Source of the DNA: Hofstenia miamia
Lineage: Eukaryota > Xenacoelomorpha > Acoela
Reading direction: 5' to 3'
Length of the DNA: 64,000 nucleotides
Assembly (NCBI GenBank): GCA_004352715.1
Contig: SCFE01000090.1
Coordinates: 101,113-165,112 of the forward strand
Shown: positions 23,922 to 35,380 of the stretch, in pieces
Numbering within the stretch: position 1 is the first letter of the stretch
How the letters are laid out: each line of letters starts with the position of its first letter
Made by a program: the position numbers and the translations under genes
The notes under the pieces: model-generated
What the model was told of the DNA's origin: nothing
The model's input: only the letters and a program-made list of their open reading frames with translations
The model's database searches: none

Positions 23922-26900
23922 ACTAAGTTTGTGGCAGTAGCTGGACCATGGGTTTAGGCGGGAGATCTTTTCATGAATTTTCTTAAGTTGGATAGCTTGA
24001 GGCTGGCCCTTCAGGAAAATGTCCTTTATAGTTAGCTTTCCATCAATGTAGACCTGCTCTGGATTGCTGCCAGAGATTAGCTTATCATGAACTTCTTTAT
24101 GTTCTGCTGTCTGCCTTGACTTTTTGATCTCAGCTGACATGGAAACATAGCTGATTTTATCAGAGAGGTGAGCAGACACCTTCTTGTGACCTTTCCATAT
24201 CCTCCATAAAGGAAAAATAAGATTCGTCATTATGCATGGTGGTGGTATACAAAGTAGATTGTTCCTCTCTGCATTGTTCTTGATTTGACTGAATTCAACC
24301 TTCTTGCTGAGAGTGGCAGTGCTGATGGTTACAGGATGGTTTATCTTGGCTTCTTTAATCATATCCCAGAAAGTGTTGTGGAGGCCATGACTGCACACTT
24401 TGTCAATCTGGGAGGAGGATGCTCAAATGTGAACTGTAATGCATTCGATTTCCAGGGTAAGTTAGTGTCCTAGTGATAGTAGAAGCACAAGCTCTTCCTT
24501 TAAGAACATTTCAGTGAGGCACCATTTCATTAATCCAAGGACATCATTGTCTCTACTTGTTTTGATGATTCACTTCACAATAGCTAACTTTTCAGTGAAC
24601 TCTTTGGGCTGGTGCTCAATGGTTAAGATTCTTTCATTATCAGTAATTAACCAGGCAAAAGTGGGCTGAGGTGAGGTGGCAGTGCCTGAAAACTTTTCTA
24701 ATTTGACTGCTTTGATTCATGCTTTTGTTGCTGGGGAGACCTCAATCACAAATGAGGCAAGTAGTTCTTCCTCTTGATAGAATTGTCTGTTCCAGAACTA
24801 GTAGAGGAATAATCTCTCCATCCTTGGTAGCATGTCTCTGCATCTCTACCACTTTGCTATATCTTCACTCTGGATAAATTAGATTTTCTAGGTTAAAGAA
24901 GATCTCAGCCTTCATGGGAATATTATAATGCTGCACTAGTTCAAAGAACTGATGGGTAGATCCAGGTTCTCTTCTCATTAGGTGGGCTGTGCAGAGAGGT
25001 GCGTACTCAGAATTGAAAAACAGGAATTTAGTATCAGCCATGGCTTCCCAAATGTATTTCCAGAGAGTGTCAGAGAAAATACTGATATCTGAAAAAGTGA
25101 TCCCTAGCTTATTCACTATCATCTGCAGGGGCAGATGTCCTAAAGGGCTGCTTGAGCCAATTAATTGAGCATTATATTTCTCAAACCNGTCTGTTCCAGA
25201 ACTAGTAGAGGAATAATCTCTCCATCCTTGGTAGCATGTCTCTGCATCTCTACCACTTTGCTATATCTTCACTCTGGATAAATTAGATTTTCTAGGTTAA
25301 AGAAGATCTCAGCCTTCATGGGAATATTATAATGCTGCACTAGTTCAAAGAACTGATGGGTAGATCCAGGTTCTCTTCTCATTAGGTGGGCTGTGCAGAG
25401 AGGTGCGTACTCAGAATTGAAAAACAGGAATTTAGTATCAGCCATGGCTTCCCAAATGTATTTCCAGAGAGTGTCAGAGAAAATACTGATATCTGAAAAA
25501 GTGATCCCTAGCTTATTCACTATCATCTGCAGGGGCAGATGTCCTAAAGGGCTGCTTGAGCCAATTAATTGAGCATTATATTTCTCAAACCTTTCCATTG
25601 CTTTTTTGGTTTTACCAGGAGAAGCAGGGAGTGAGCAAGAATGTAACAGCCAGTTCTTGACCTTCCAGGCAGCCAGACAAATGGTGGTCTCATACATACA
25701 GTGTTTTGCAAAGCACTCATGAGTAGGCCTAGCTAAAGGCAATTGGAGGTGTGGATCATGGGTAAGAAGAATAGATGGAATCCAAATAGCTCCTCATGAC
25801 TGGATTGCTGGGGAGAATCATTCTGAAAATAACTTATTGCTAAAACTTTGCCAGTCTTGTGATTGTATGATAATTGTAGCTCCAATAGCACATGCTCAAC
25901 TGAGCATGAATACTGTGAGTTTGGGCTCTTGATCTTAATGGTGGGCCATTCAGTCTTGGGGTTAAGATCAGATTTTAGCTTAGCCCAGATCTTGTCAATC
26001 TCCTTCAAGGTGGTACCACTTTGAGAAAAGGTGAAACTGACATGCAAGTCTGTAACTGAAGCTAGAGCAGGAAGATTGATGTTAATAGACTCAAGTGCTT
26101 GAACAGCAGCATTGATAATCAGCCTGGTATCTACAGCCAACCAGTGAGTTGGGATCTGCTTACACATCCTCAAGTCAGTGTAAACTAATTTATTGATCAA
26201 AATAACATTCATGTGGTACATACTGATGGGGTGGTATGCACTCTTATAAAGGATTGTAAAGTTCTCCATTCAAAAGTGGAGGCTCTTGATGGCATCTGGA
26301 ATTTTGTCTTGGTACTCCTCTCTAAGAAACATAACTAACCTAATGTTTTCAACCTTAGCAAGTCAATATGCAATTTCCAACTGTTCCATGATTTTGGGCT
26401 GGTTCACTTCACTAACTCATAAAAAGTAAACAAGGAGTTAATTATCAAAATCAATGTTAATGCACACGAATTTCTGAATGGCCTTCTTGTTGTTAATGAG
26501 CTGACACAAGTGTGTGAGGTTGAAGTCCTCATCAAACATTCTGTGAAACATACTCCTCCAATATTGGCACATAAGTCCTCCATGCATTTTTTGAATCATA
26601 ACAAATAATGGCATTAGTCTTTGGTCTTCTTTCTGCATCAATGATAAATGGTATAACATCTACTGAGCATGTGAATGCCTTAGTGTTAAAGATCCATGGT
26701 AATTTGTTCTGGGTTTATTCTGAGATATTGTCATAGATATGGTTTACTGCCTTCCTGGTCACAATAAAGTAAGAGTGCAACACCTCATCTCCAACTTTTG
26801 AAACTTTTCTTCTTTGTTCTTTATTTCTCTTTCATTGAATACTGGCAGACTCTGCAGACAAAGGGCTGGACTAGAGGGGGTTACAAGTCACTTTGGGATG

Positions 26901-27265
26901 GTTGGACATTTACAATTTCTAAGCAGGAAAAAGGTACATGGACTAAATGCTCCTCTCTCTCCCACACAGAGTGTTGGCTCTGTGCTTTGTCAACTGAGGT
27001 CTGCTCCTGCACAGAGTGTTAGTTCTGTGTGTAGTTGTGGGAATTTTACTTCTGTGAAGAGTGTTGCTCCTCATGTAGTTGTGAGTACTGCATCCAGCAT
27101 CCTCTGCATGTGGTCGCCCTTGCTTGGCAGCAGTGCTATTCTTGGCTTGTCACAGGGAATGCTCTCATCTCATATCATCTGTTTGTGGGTTAAGTTGCCT
27201 GTGCACTCATCTCCAGGCCTGCAGCTGATTCTTGGTTCATTTCATCTATTGTGTCTTGGTTACTA
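23919..27265 (-). pseudogene. E1 third ORF after integrase, unknown function
   Basis: Downstream of the integrase C-terminus and up to the polypurine tract lie about 3 kb of minus-strand coding traces: a start region near 27260 (MFSNQDTIDEMNQES); 26800-26440 (RRKVSKVGDEVLHSYF, FHRMFDEDFNLTHLCQL); 26269-25733 (MENFTILYKSAYHPIS, THWLAVDTRLIINAAVQAL); 25742-25269 (SPLGHLPLQMIVNKLGI, TLWKYIWEAMADTKF); and 24398-23919 (VYIDGKLTIKDIFLKGQ). E2 encodes homologous protein at 39740-42825. No signal peptide, membrane span, protease or zinc motif is seen, so an envelope is not supported. I recognise no family. One 403-bp part is falsely duplicated across N 25188. Confidence 0.65.
24785..25591 (-). repeat. 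403-bp exact direct duplication around a single N
   Basis: 24785-25187 and 25189-25591 appear identical, separated only by N at 25188. An exact copy meeting at a placeholder N is best read as two contig ends that overlap and were not merged. Confidence 0.85.
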
Positions 27266-28773
27266 AACATAGAGATAAGGTTAAGGTCCCAATATTGGGT
27301 ATTTAAATGATCTAGGTATGTTCTCTCTCTTGCCCTGTGTTTAGGTAAAATATGGGTAGCAGTAGTGTTGCTACTACTAGTAATTGCATTACTATCAAAA
27401 TCAACCACAGTGAGTTCGTCTTCCTCACATTTAGTTAAATTATTGTAAGCCTCATATTTGTTTACACCATTGTCAACTAGCATAAAATCTTTGTTGTCAT
27501 CAATAATTACATTTTCAATATAATGGACAGCTTGTTTGAACCTCTGAAAATAGACAATTTTCCCATTACTCAATGAATACTTGTGGTGGTTAAGCACCTT
27601 AACAACTGTAAATGGTCCTTGCCAATTTGTGGAAAGCTTCTAGACCTGATTTGGATTGGTGACTGGGTGGGGAAAATAAGAAAGACTTTGTCACCTTGCT
27701 TGTGAGGCTCACCATATAGTTTGTGATTAAAGTTATACTTCTGGCGCATAACAGACTGATTAGTATTGCAACAGATGGTGAGGTGAACTTCTTGCAGCTC
27801 ATGCAACATATGATTAACAAAATTCTCCAAAGTGGGCTTATGGTATCCAGGATTCATTACCAAGAGGGGTGTACTTGCCTCATGCTCAAACATTGCCTTA
27901 AATGGGCTCACTTCAGTAGTAGAGTGAATGGAAGTGTTGTAAAAGTACTCTACTGCCTCTATTACCCATTTCAAGTTCGTGCCAGCAGCTCTTGAGAGAG
28001 CAATTCAAATCAACTTATTAATGGTACAATTGAGTTGCTCCACAACACTATTTGACTGTTGGTGGTATGCAGTTGTAAACTTGTGCAATATCTGCAAATC
28101 TTTAGTGAGGGTCTCTATTAATTGATTATCACATTGGAGGCCAATATCTGAAATTAGGTGTTCCATTGGCCCAAGCTTGAGTATCCATCCCTTCATGATC
28201 TTTTTGCCAACAACCTCAGTGGTGGTGCTGTCAAGGGGGACTAATTGAGTGTACTTAGTAAAGTGGTCAATGAGTACAAGTAGATATTGCTATCACTGAT
28301 CATCTTGGGACAATTTTGGCATGATACATGTGGACAACCACTTTAGATCTTTCTGCTGCACAACTTGGCAGCTCAGCTCTCTGTTCCTGGAAGTGCCTCA
28401 TTCCTTGTAGTATGCAGGTCTCACACTTATTGATGATGTTGAGAACTGTGGCACAGATGCTGATGGAAACATAATGTGCATTGAATGTTGACTCCATTTG
28501 TATAATGCCTAAGTGGCCTTGCTCATATATCTTTCTTACTAGATCTCTACAGAAATACTCTGGGACAGCCAGGTGGTTGTTCCAACTTTTCACATATAGC
28601 AAACCCTTCTTGTTTTGCCTCCAGTTGAACTGCTTAAAGTATTGATTGGCAACAGGGCTAAGAGGGTAATTGGCATTCTTCAGCCTTTTCAAGATTTTGG
28701 AGAGCACCTTATTGTGTTGTTGATGGGTCATGATTTCATCTTCCATGATTTCCTCCTTAATGAGAATGGGCAA
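27190..28773 (-). pseudogene. E1 integrase
   Basis: Pieces on the minus strand: 28773-28300 contains the zinc-binding N-terminus (EQGHLGIIQMESTFNAHY, then KCETCIL, H-H-C-C). About 28290-28005 holds the catalytic core: LLVLIDHFTKY, HLISDIGLQCDNQ with the second Asp, and HQQSNSVVEQLNCT with the catalytic Glu. 27974-27570 is the core/C-terminal link (VEYFYNTSIHSTTEVSPFKA, then GDKVFLIFP). 27597-27190 is the C-terminal tail (ATHILPKHRARERTYLDH). The enzyme inserts element cDNA into chromosomes. The Asp and Glu of blocks 2 and 3 are kept, but frameshifts near 28200, 28000 and 27590 disable it. No chromodomain is evident. Confidence 0.85.
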
Positions 28774-28799
28774 GATGGCTTTGCCATGGTGATAAGAGT

Positions 28800-30240
28800 T
28801 GATCCCTAGAAGGCATTCATATTTGGTTGTTTGGTATAAATCTGAATGGCATCTTCTTGCCAGGAGGTTTCCTTAAGAAATGTTCATAGCTGGGTAGAGC
28901 TGTCTAATAGCTTGCATTGAGATGGAGTCTCCCAGGACAATGCTTGATGGTAAAAGAAAAATTGTTTAGGTACTCTATCCATCATGCCACTATATTGGAT
29001 TTGTTTTCCAAGAACCTTTTCAACCAGGCAAGGGCAGAGTTATCAGTTCACATGGTGAAATTGAGCCCAAGAAAGAAATAATGGAATTTCTTCAGGCTCT
29101 AAACTAGTGCAAGCATTTCTGACTTGGTGGCACCATAGTTCTGTTGAGCATACCATAGCTTCTGACTGAAATATTGAACAGGGCTCTCAATGCCCTCAAC
29201 TATCTGACTTAACATGCCACTAATGGTGACTGAACTAGCATCACAGTCAACTATGAACTCATGAGAATAGTCAGGTGTGCTAAGGCTTGAAATTTTTCTG
29301 AGTTCCAACTTGATGGTGTCAAGCTCCTCCTGCTCAGATCACATCCATTTGAATTCCACACTGCATCACAGCAAGTTTGAAATATGCTTAGTTTTATTTG
29401 CTAATTCAGGTATGAAGGCACCATAATAATTGAGGAAGCCCATAAGCCTCTGGACATCCTTTCAGGATCACAGTGTTTTGATGTGGTCCAAGTGATCTTT
29501 GGTGTCATTCTTGATTGAAATATGGCCTGGCTCAATGACTCTTCCCAAGAAAGTCACTTGTGGCTGGATCAAGGAACACTAATTACCATTCACACATAAA
29601 CTGGCTCCATGGACAATACTGAGCATTTGGTTTTCAATGTGCTCTGAAAAGGTGAGGATGTCATCCATATATAGCAGTAATGCAGGGTTATAATACATTT
29701 AATCCATTCCTCAGCACTTGGGTCACATAGCACTGAAAGGTAGCAGATGAATTACAAAGCCTGAAGGCCATGTACTTCCATTCAAAGAGGCCATACAGAG
29801 TGATGAAGGCTGTCTTTGGAACGTCTGTTGGCTGTATAGGGACCTGCCAGAGTCAGCCTTACACAGGTCCAAACATGAGAACAACTTAAAGCATCTTGCA
29901 TCATAAAGCAAGTCTTCTATGTGTGGAAATAGATACATGCTCCTTACCATCACATTATTAAGCTTCCTAAAATCAACACACAAGCAATACTTGTTGCCCT
30001 GCTTAATGAAAACAGTGGGCACTGCATAGGGACTGTTACTGTTCTGTATTATCCCATTCTCAAGCAGATCACTGAGGATCCTCTTGTATTCAGTTTGCAG
30101 GTTCTCCAGTACTTACTATACTGGCAAACAGATGGGTCAATCATTCTTAGTTATGATTGAGTATTGCTCACCCACAGCCTGACCCACACTGATGGATCTG
30201 TAGTTGAACACCTCATTCTGTCATCAAAGCAGTTGAATCA
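28800..30240 (-). pseudogene. E1 reverse transcriptase and RNase H
   Basis: RT: NKYCLCVDFRKLNNVMVR (30022-29940), FSCLDLCKAD (motif A), FEWKYMAFRLCNSSATFQ (motif B in another frame), LLYMDDIL (motif C, YMDD at 29671-29660), then MGFLNYYGAFIPELANKT (connection). RNase H: HEFIVDCDASSVTISGMLSQ (first Asp), GATKSEMLALV (Glu) and TDNSALAWLKRF (second Asp). All expected catalytic blocks are visible in the Ty3/gypsy order. At least five frameshifts or stops interrupt the reading frame, so it is a fossil. It would have acted in cytoplasmic particles, copying element RNA to DNA. Confidence 0.88.
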
Positions 30241-30996
30241 AAGACTCATGTTCCTTGAGGCTGAGGTGTGAATGCAATGATTCCAAGACAGTGGGGATCC
30301 TCACAGAGTTAGAAGGCTTCTGCAAATCATGAATTGCCATGAAAATTTGCAGACATGAAGCAGCATGCTGTTCCAGCCAAATAAGCACAGTGATAATAGT
30401 TGGCTTTGATGGGTCCATTCAGACTACAGAAGTGGAACTGTTGAGGACAGTAATACTAGTCTTACCACCAGAGATGTGGCAGAGGTCTGGAGAGAAGTTG
30501 ATGCCTTTATAATGCTTCCCCTTTTGTCCAGAGATCATAACATTGCCCTTGTAACTAGACTCAGTAGAGACTGTGACCCTTTGCAAATTTCATGGCTTGA
30601 GGACTACTTCCTCAGTAAGATGTAGAAGAACTTCCTCCTTGGTGATGGTGGCCAATTCTTGCTGATGTTCACTTTCACAAATGGAGATGGTGTTTTTCCA
30701 TAGTCAATTACACAAGAGTTTTTCTCAAGAGAATGATTACCCAGGATGTTGTCACAGGGTAAAGGCTGATCATGGCTGTCAACAATGATTAAGTCCCCAC
30801 AAAACAACTCTTGACAAATTCTTAATTTGAGGTTGGGCACTTGGCCCTTGAGCAAGATCATATTGCCTAAGGCATCTAATAGGCAAACAGTTGATGGATG
30901 TAAATTGTTCCCTTTCAAACATAGTTTGTGACAGATCTCACCACTTATAATCAAAGCAGAGGCTCCAGTGTCTATTGTAGCATTGATAAGCTGCAA
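30224..30996 (-). pseudogene. E1 aspartic protease and spacer before RT
   Basis: 30996-30604 contains INATIDTGASALIIS (catalytic D-T-G-A) and, about 75 residues later, CDNILGNHSLEKNSCVIDY, matching the ILG-x-x-(F/L)L motif of retropepsins. The following 30600-30224 is a spacer found at the same place in E2 (37500-37800), ending SLHSHLSLKEHESLIQLL. The protease cleaves the Gag-Pol polyprotein. Its N-terminal edge is interrupted by repeat R at about 31003. The active-site triad is intact but the frame is not. Confidence 0.85.
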
Positions 30997-31002
30997 ACAT
31001 TG

Positions 31003-32092
31003 CAGAAGATATTAAGATTGAAAAGAAATGATTAAAAAATATTATGATTAGATCAAGTGTGATTATTTCAGATTTATTTGAATATTGCAACCAAGAAAAT
31101 AACATGTGTCAAAAAAGAGATAATTGTATCTGTTGATAAAAACATTTTTGACCAAATGTTGCTTACATTATTTTTAGCCGCCATCTTGGCAGAAGTTTAA
31201 ATTTGAATCAACAGGTACTTCTCTTGAAATTACTATAAATACAATTGAAACTATTGTAAGAGTTGATAAAGAATTTTACTGAGAATTCTTATTTTTCATC
31301 TTATTAATGGTTTGAATATTTAATACAATGTCTAGCTAATTGAGCAGTGTTTAGTAGTGGTCTGGATATATCACAGGGAATGATTCTAGGGTCTCTGTGC
31401 CAGATCAAGAAAGTGCACTTAGGTTAAGGATAGGGGTTTTTCTCTCGATTTGTTGACTACTGTTTCATCTCTACATGTATTAGATAAATTAATTGTCAAC
31501 AAATGGTTGGATGACCAAACTCTAGGAATTATATTATTATTATTTTAGATCCAAATTAATGACCCATAATTGACTGATATAATGACTGTACATGTAGTAA
31601 ATTATAAATGTAGGTTAGGAAGTTGTTTGAACTAAATATATTTAAGCAAGCCAATATATTTTGGTAATGGCTACATGTAATATTAAATGAACAACTAGTA
31701 ACAACTCAGGTTGTGATTATATGCAGTACACTTTACAAATAGAGACCAAGTTGAGTTGTGTCTTGTCTTGAGTAAGCACTGAGCTAATGTAAGGTACACA
31801 TAAGCTATCTTGATTGAGCTGAGAAGTGGCACTCAAGTCTTGGATCAAATGGTGATGCTGGATGTGGAGATCTGCTTCAGGCAGATGCCCACAGGAAGAT
31901 CATTATGAAGGTTACAGCATGGCTTCGTCACCTAAAGAGTGAACAGTTAATCAAGGTTATGTAAGATAACAGAAGAAACTAGTCAAGCAGTAACAATAAG
32001 TAAATCCCTACCCACAACAACACAGTCAGATGTTATAAAGTAACAATGAATAAATGGTGATAATGCCTGGTAGAGGATGTTACAATATCCAC
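31003..32092. mobile_element. Repeat R, copy 1, inserted at the E1 gag-protease junction
   Basis: E2 reads straight from 'TNIIPIHINGSL' into its protease; E1 has TNVIPVDI near 32100 and resumes with the protease at 31000, so about 1.09 kb is an insertion. 31011-31838 matches 52125-52319 joined to 54599-55270, for example CAGATTTATTTGAATATTGC and ACCAAGTTGAGTTGTGTCTT. The second copy is itself split by another transposon. No ORF or clear terminal repeats. Class unknown. Confidence 0.7.
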
Positions 32093-32336
32093 AGGGATGA
32101 CATTAGTACACATCAGTGAGGTAATTACCAAAACATCCTGCACATGTTTATTGGGAGACAGTGCTCCCATTAGCTTAATGAATCAGTTGGTTCAAGAGGT
32201 GAAACAGGCAAAGGCACTTCTGCTTCTTTCATGAAAAAACTGTTCCCATCAGCAACTAAGTGGATAACAGCAGTACATTGTGGCTTCATGTGGCCTTTCT
32301 GACCACAACTGTAACAGTGAGTTTGATCAGTGTCTA

Positions 32337-32566
32337 CACCTTTTTCAGATTGGTTTCAGCCAGTTACAAAATGAGTTCAGTGATTTACAAAATGAATTCA
32401 GAATTTACACATTGATTTCAGCCATTTCTAAATTGAGTTCAGATTTTACATAATGACTTCAGCTCTATACAATATGCTTTCAGAATTTTACACAATAGTT
32501 CGGCAATATACAAATTGAGTTCAGATATTTACAAATTGAGTTCAGATATTTACAAATCAAGTTCAG
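32337..32566 (+). repeat. Left terminal inverted repeat with ~20-bp subrepeats
   Basis: About 230 bp. Units alternate A/T-rich ACAAAATGAG-type blocks with TTCAG. It pairs with 33541-33770. Confidence 0.88.
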
Positions 32567-32879
32567 ATATACATGTATATTCAAAGATGACTTTTTGCAA
32601 ACCAAATTTAGAGCCTAAATTATAAGTACATGTAAAGTACACAATATATATTGACTTTACAATGAAAAAAGGTAAATGTATCAATAAACATGTAACTTTT
32701 TATTATCAATAATAATATTACTACCAGTACTGATCATAGCCCAGGAGCCATGTCCTCATTTCACAGCACAGATGCAAAAAAGACTTGTGCATGTTGGCAG
32801 CATCTTGTGCAATCCTGCTTAGTGATTGTTGCCATAGCATCAACAATCATTTATTCAACATACTGCAGTCACTGTTCAC

Positions 32880-33456
32880 CAAGTCCTGGGTAAACAACTT
32901 CTGGCACTCTCATGTGCCACTTCACATGGCTCTTCATCTTTGACCAAATGTTTTTGATTGGGTTTAGCATAGGTGAATAGGGCCCTAATCAACTTACTGT
33001 AAGTCTGGGGAATTCACCCAGCAACTCTTCAATTTTACTGTGGCATAGCACATTGTCACAAACTAATACAACTTGGCCAACATCAATCCCTAAATACAAA
33101 AAGGAAAACAAACATTGATTGTTTTTGTAGATTTTTAAAAACCCAACACATGCATAGCAAACATAATATACATAATTATCCTGTAAAATCCTTTCCCTTA
33201 GAGCTTTGAGCATCATGGCAGGATCATCTTCATTCATTAGGCAGACAGCATCAACTTGTGATTCTGTAAGAGCCTTGCACTGACCACCTGCAGCAGGTTT
33301 CCACTCTTGAGCTCCAGCCTTGACCCATCCATAAGCCATTTTTGCATTAACGTGCAAATTAGCACAGAGCCCTTTCCAGTCACCACTGCCATCCACACAT
33401 TCAACAATGCTTGCCCTGTCAGCAGCTGAGACTTTTGCATAAGGATTATGAGGCAT
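32880..33456 (-). pseudogene. Tc1/mariner-IS630-type transposase, damaged
   Basis: The frame 33456-32989 starts MPHNPYAKVSAADRASIVEC. An N-terminal helix-turn-helix region follows (DWKGLCANLHVNAKMAYGWV), and near its end GQVVLVCDNVLCHSKIEELL, the 'D-N-x-x-x-H' block with the second catalytic Asp. After a stop the next frame gives PYSPMLNPIKNIWSKMKS (about 32985-32930), the 'YSP.LNPIE..W' block of DDE_3 transposases, with Lys where the catalytic Glu is expected. The stretch between HTH and D-N-H is short and Tyr/Phe-rich (NYVYYVCYACVGFLK), so the first Asp block is probably missing. Roughly 190 residues survive of a usual ~330. Inactive. Confidence 0.82.
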
Positions 33457-33540
33457 GATGATAAATTAATACAAAGTTGAAGTAAATTGAACAAGCCACA
33501 AGTGCAAAAGTGTGGCTACTTGTGATTATTTTAGCTTACA

Positions 33541-33770
33541 TCTGAACTCAATTTGTAAATATTTGAACTCAATTTGTATATTGCCACACTATTTTGTAAA
33601 ATTCTGAAAGCATATTGTATAGAGTTGAAGTCATTTTGTAAAATCTGAACTCAATTTAGAAATTGACAAATGAATTTGTAATTATCTGAACAGTTTTTGT
33701 ATATAACTGAATTCAATTCGTAAAATCTGAATTCATTTTGTAACTGGCTGAAACCAATCTGAAAAAGGTG
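33541..33770 (-). repeat. Right terminal inverted repeat with ~20-bp subrepeats
   Basis: Complement of the left repeat. It keeps the same order of subrepeats, including the unusual ACAATATGCTTTCAGAATTT unit. Confidence 0.88.
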
Positions 33771-34007
33771 TAGTTTCTTCTTTAGATGAGGACACTTTTG
33801 AAGTAACATGACCAACTTTCAGCTTACTGACATCTTTGTTGATTTGAGTAGTATTGCACATCATGTACATGATGCTGATTTCATTTTTGTTAATTAAATT
33901 AAGATCATCTTCATTGAAACCCTGACAAATAAACAAAAAGAGATCATGCTTTGAGTATTCTAGAGTCAACTTTCTCAGATGGAATAGCCTTTTGACCTGG
34001 GTGATAT

Positions 34008-34823
34008 AGTCACTCAGGTGCTACTTTTTTTGAACTTATTATTTTTGGCACTCTGAAATGGTGTTGCATCTTTTTGACATTTTGATTTCTTGATTTGTTG
34101 CTATTTATTTTTATCAATTTCTTGTAATTGATTATTTGAATTTCAAGTGTAGTTATTTGATAGTGTTAGTATTTGTCCCCTCAATTTGAATTACATGTGA
34201 TTGCTCATTTTAACTTTGCAAGGGAAATTGTGCTTTGAAACAGTAAATAAGTCAGGTAATAAGTTACAGATTTTTGTAATAAATATCTGAGTCACTGTAG
34301 CAAAGCACACAGTAAATTTGACTTCCTTTTACTGCATTTGATCTTTTCAATTATTTATCTATTAACCCCCTTTAGATTTGTCATTAAAGATTTGTTGATG
34401 ATAACTATTGCTTAAGATAATTTACACTTTGCAAATATACTATGCCATTGGTGAACATGAATGCACAGCAATTATGTGCCTGTTACTTATTATTTATTTA
34501 CATGAGCTGAGATAAGAGAACTCTGAGATAAATTGTTTATTGAGCTAGAAATTAATACTTGAGACACACAATTAGCACCTTGGTGAGTAGGAATGGCTTC
34601 AGAGATTTGGCTTCAGTGTGATGCTGTGTGAATTGGTCACTGCTGGAGTTCTTTTTGAAATAGAATTTCTTTATTTGTTAGGCAAAAATCAGTGAACCAC
34701 CAATGTATGTTTTCTGTTGGAATGGGGGGTCACTCTCTGCTATGGTAGACTTTGCAACCTTTAATCTAAACTGTTGAGTTACCCAGAACCACTAGGGTAG
34801 CCAGAGATCCCTGTGATTCTACA
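34008..34823 (+). repeat. E2 5' LTR (about 816 bp)
   Basis: Starts at AGTCACTCAGG (the first few bases, TGTAG, appear lost) and ends GTGATTCTACA. It shares CACTCTGAAATGGTGTTGCA with the 3' LTR at about 42890. The middle is shorter than in E1's 962-bp LTR. Confidence 0.82.
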
Positions 34824-35380
34824 TAGTGACCCTGACATGATTCTGAACAAATTAGGGAGTCAGTTATACTTTCTACTCTATTCTGTTGAAGTGTGCAGGC
34901 GAATCAACACCTAGAGATGAACTCTGATTGAGAAGTGTGCATACATACCAAAGCAGTCATCTGATTTTCACCTGGTGATTGTGACATGGTGCTGAGCTGT
35001 TACTGTTTCTATATCATACTTGGTTTTGTTCTTTCTCTTTGGTGTGAGCCAGCTGGGATAGTTGTTTCCCTGGCTGTGAATCAACTTCACTACCAATTGA
35101 TGCATAACTTTGCCTCTTATGTTATTTTTTCTGCAGTTCTGTGCCTTTGGAGCTGTCACCAAGCTTCAACGTTATTCTTACTTGTTTTGGTTGTTACCTT
35201 GTTGTAATCTCATTCTTCTAGAATTTGGATTTAATAATGTACCCTACACCATGCTGTTACTGTTATTATTTTTTGTTTCTCTGAACCTGGATGGAATCCC
35301 TCTCAATTTGTTGGAATTGTTTTCTGAAATTTTCTTACTGTTTTTCTTGTTGGTTCTTTTTGCTAAATGGAAATTAGTGT
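34824..35380 (+). other. E2 leader with candidate primer-binding site
   Basis: After the LTR comes TAGTGACCCTGACATGATTC, matching E1 (45099 downward) and E3 (56898 onward), which read TGATGACCCTGGCATGATCT. The conserved TGG/TGA start about 10 nt after the LTR suggests a tRNA primer-binding site, but I cannot name the tRNA. Long open frames here (34986-35424) are Leu/Phe/Val-rich and probably fortuitous. Confidence 0.45.

Larger units (their letters stand above)
32337..33770 (-). mobile_element. Tc1/mariner-IS630 superfamily transposon with ~230-bp repeat-built terminal inverted repeats, TA duplication
   Basis: 1,434 bp with perfect outer ends: CACCTTTTTCAGATTGGTTT... and its complement ...AACCAATCTGAAAAAGGTG. 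It is bounded by TA at 32335-32336 and 33771-33772, the superfamily's invariant target duplication. Each inverted repeat (32337-32566 and 33541-33770) is built of about eleven ~20-bp units resembling TTCAGATATTTACAAATTGA. It interrupts E1 gag cleanly, which fixes the boundaries. It encodes a damaged transposase on the minus strand. Confidence 0.92.
32200..34003 (-). pseudogene. E1 gag, C-terminal part (split by a DNA transposon)
   Basis: 34003-33773 encodes TQVKRLFHLRKLTLEYSKHD and FICQGFNEDDLNLI, aligning with E2 gag (TQVERLFCLSKLTPEYSKHN). After the 1.43-kb transposon it resumes at about 32330 with a CCHC zinc knuckle, CYSCGQKGHMKPQC (32317-32276), then AVIHLVADGN. Gag forms the particle and binds genomic RNA through the knuckle. 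Left side: continues at 43361 beyond E2. There is a one-base frame slip across the transposon site. Confidence 0.85.

Noticed and set aside
23919-27265. Third ORF of E1/E2 as a retroviral envelope
   Set aside because: Right position but no signal peptide, transmembrane segment or cleavage site visible in either copy.
32337-33770. Inverted repeats as a host regulatory hairpin
   Set aside because: TA duplications, transposase motifs and the split gag show it is a DNA transposon.
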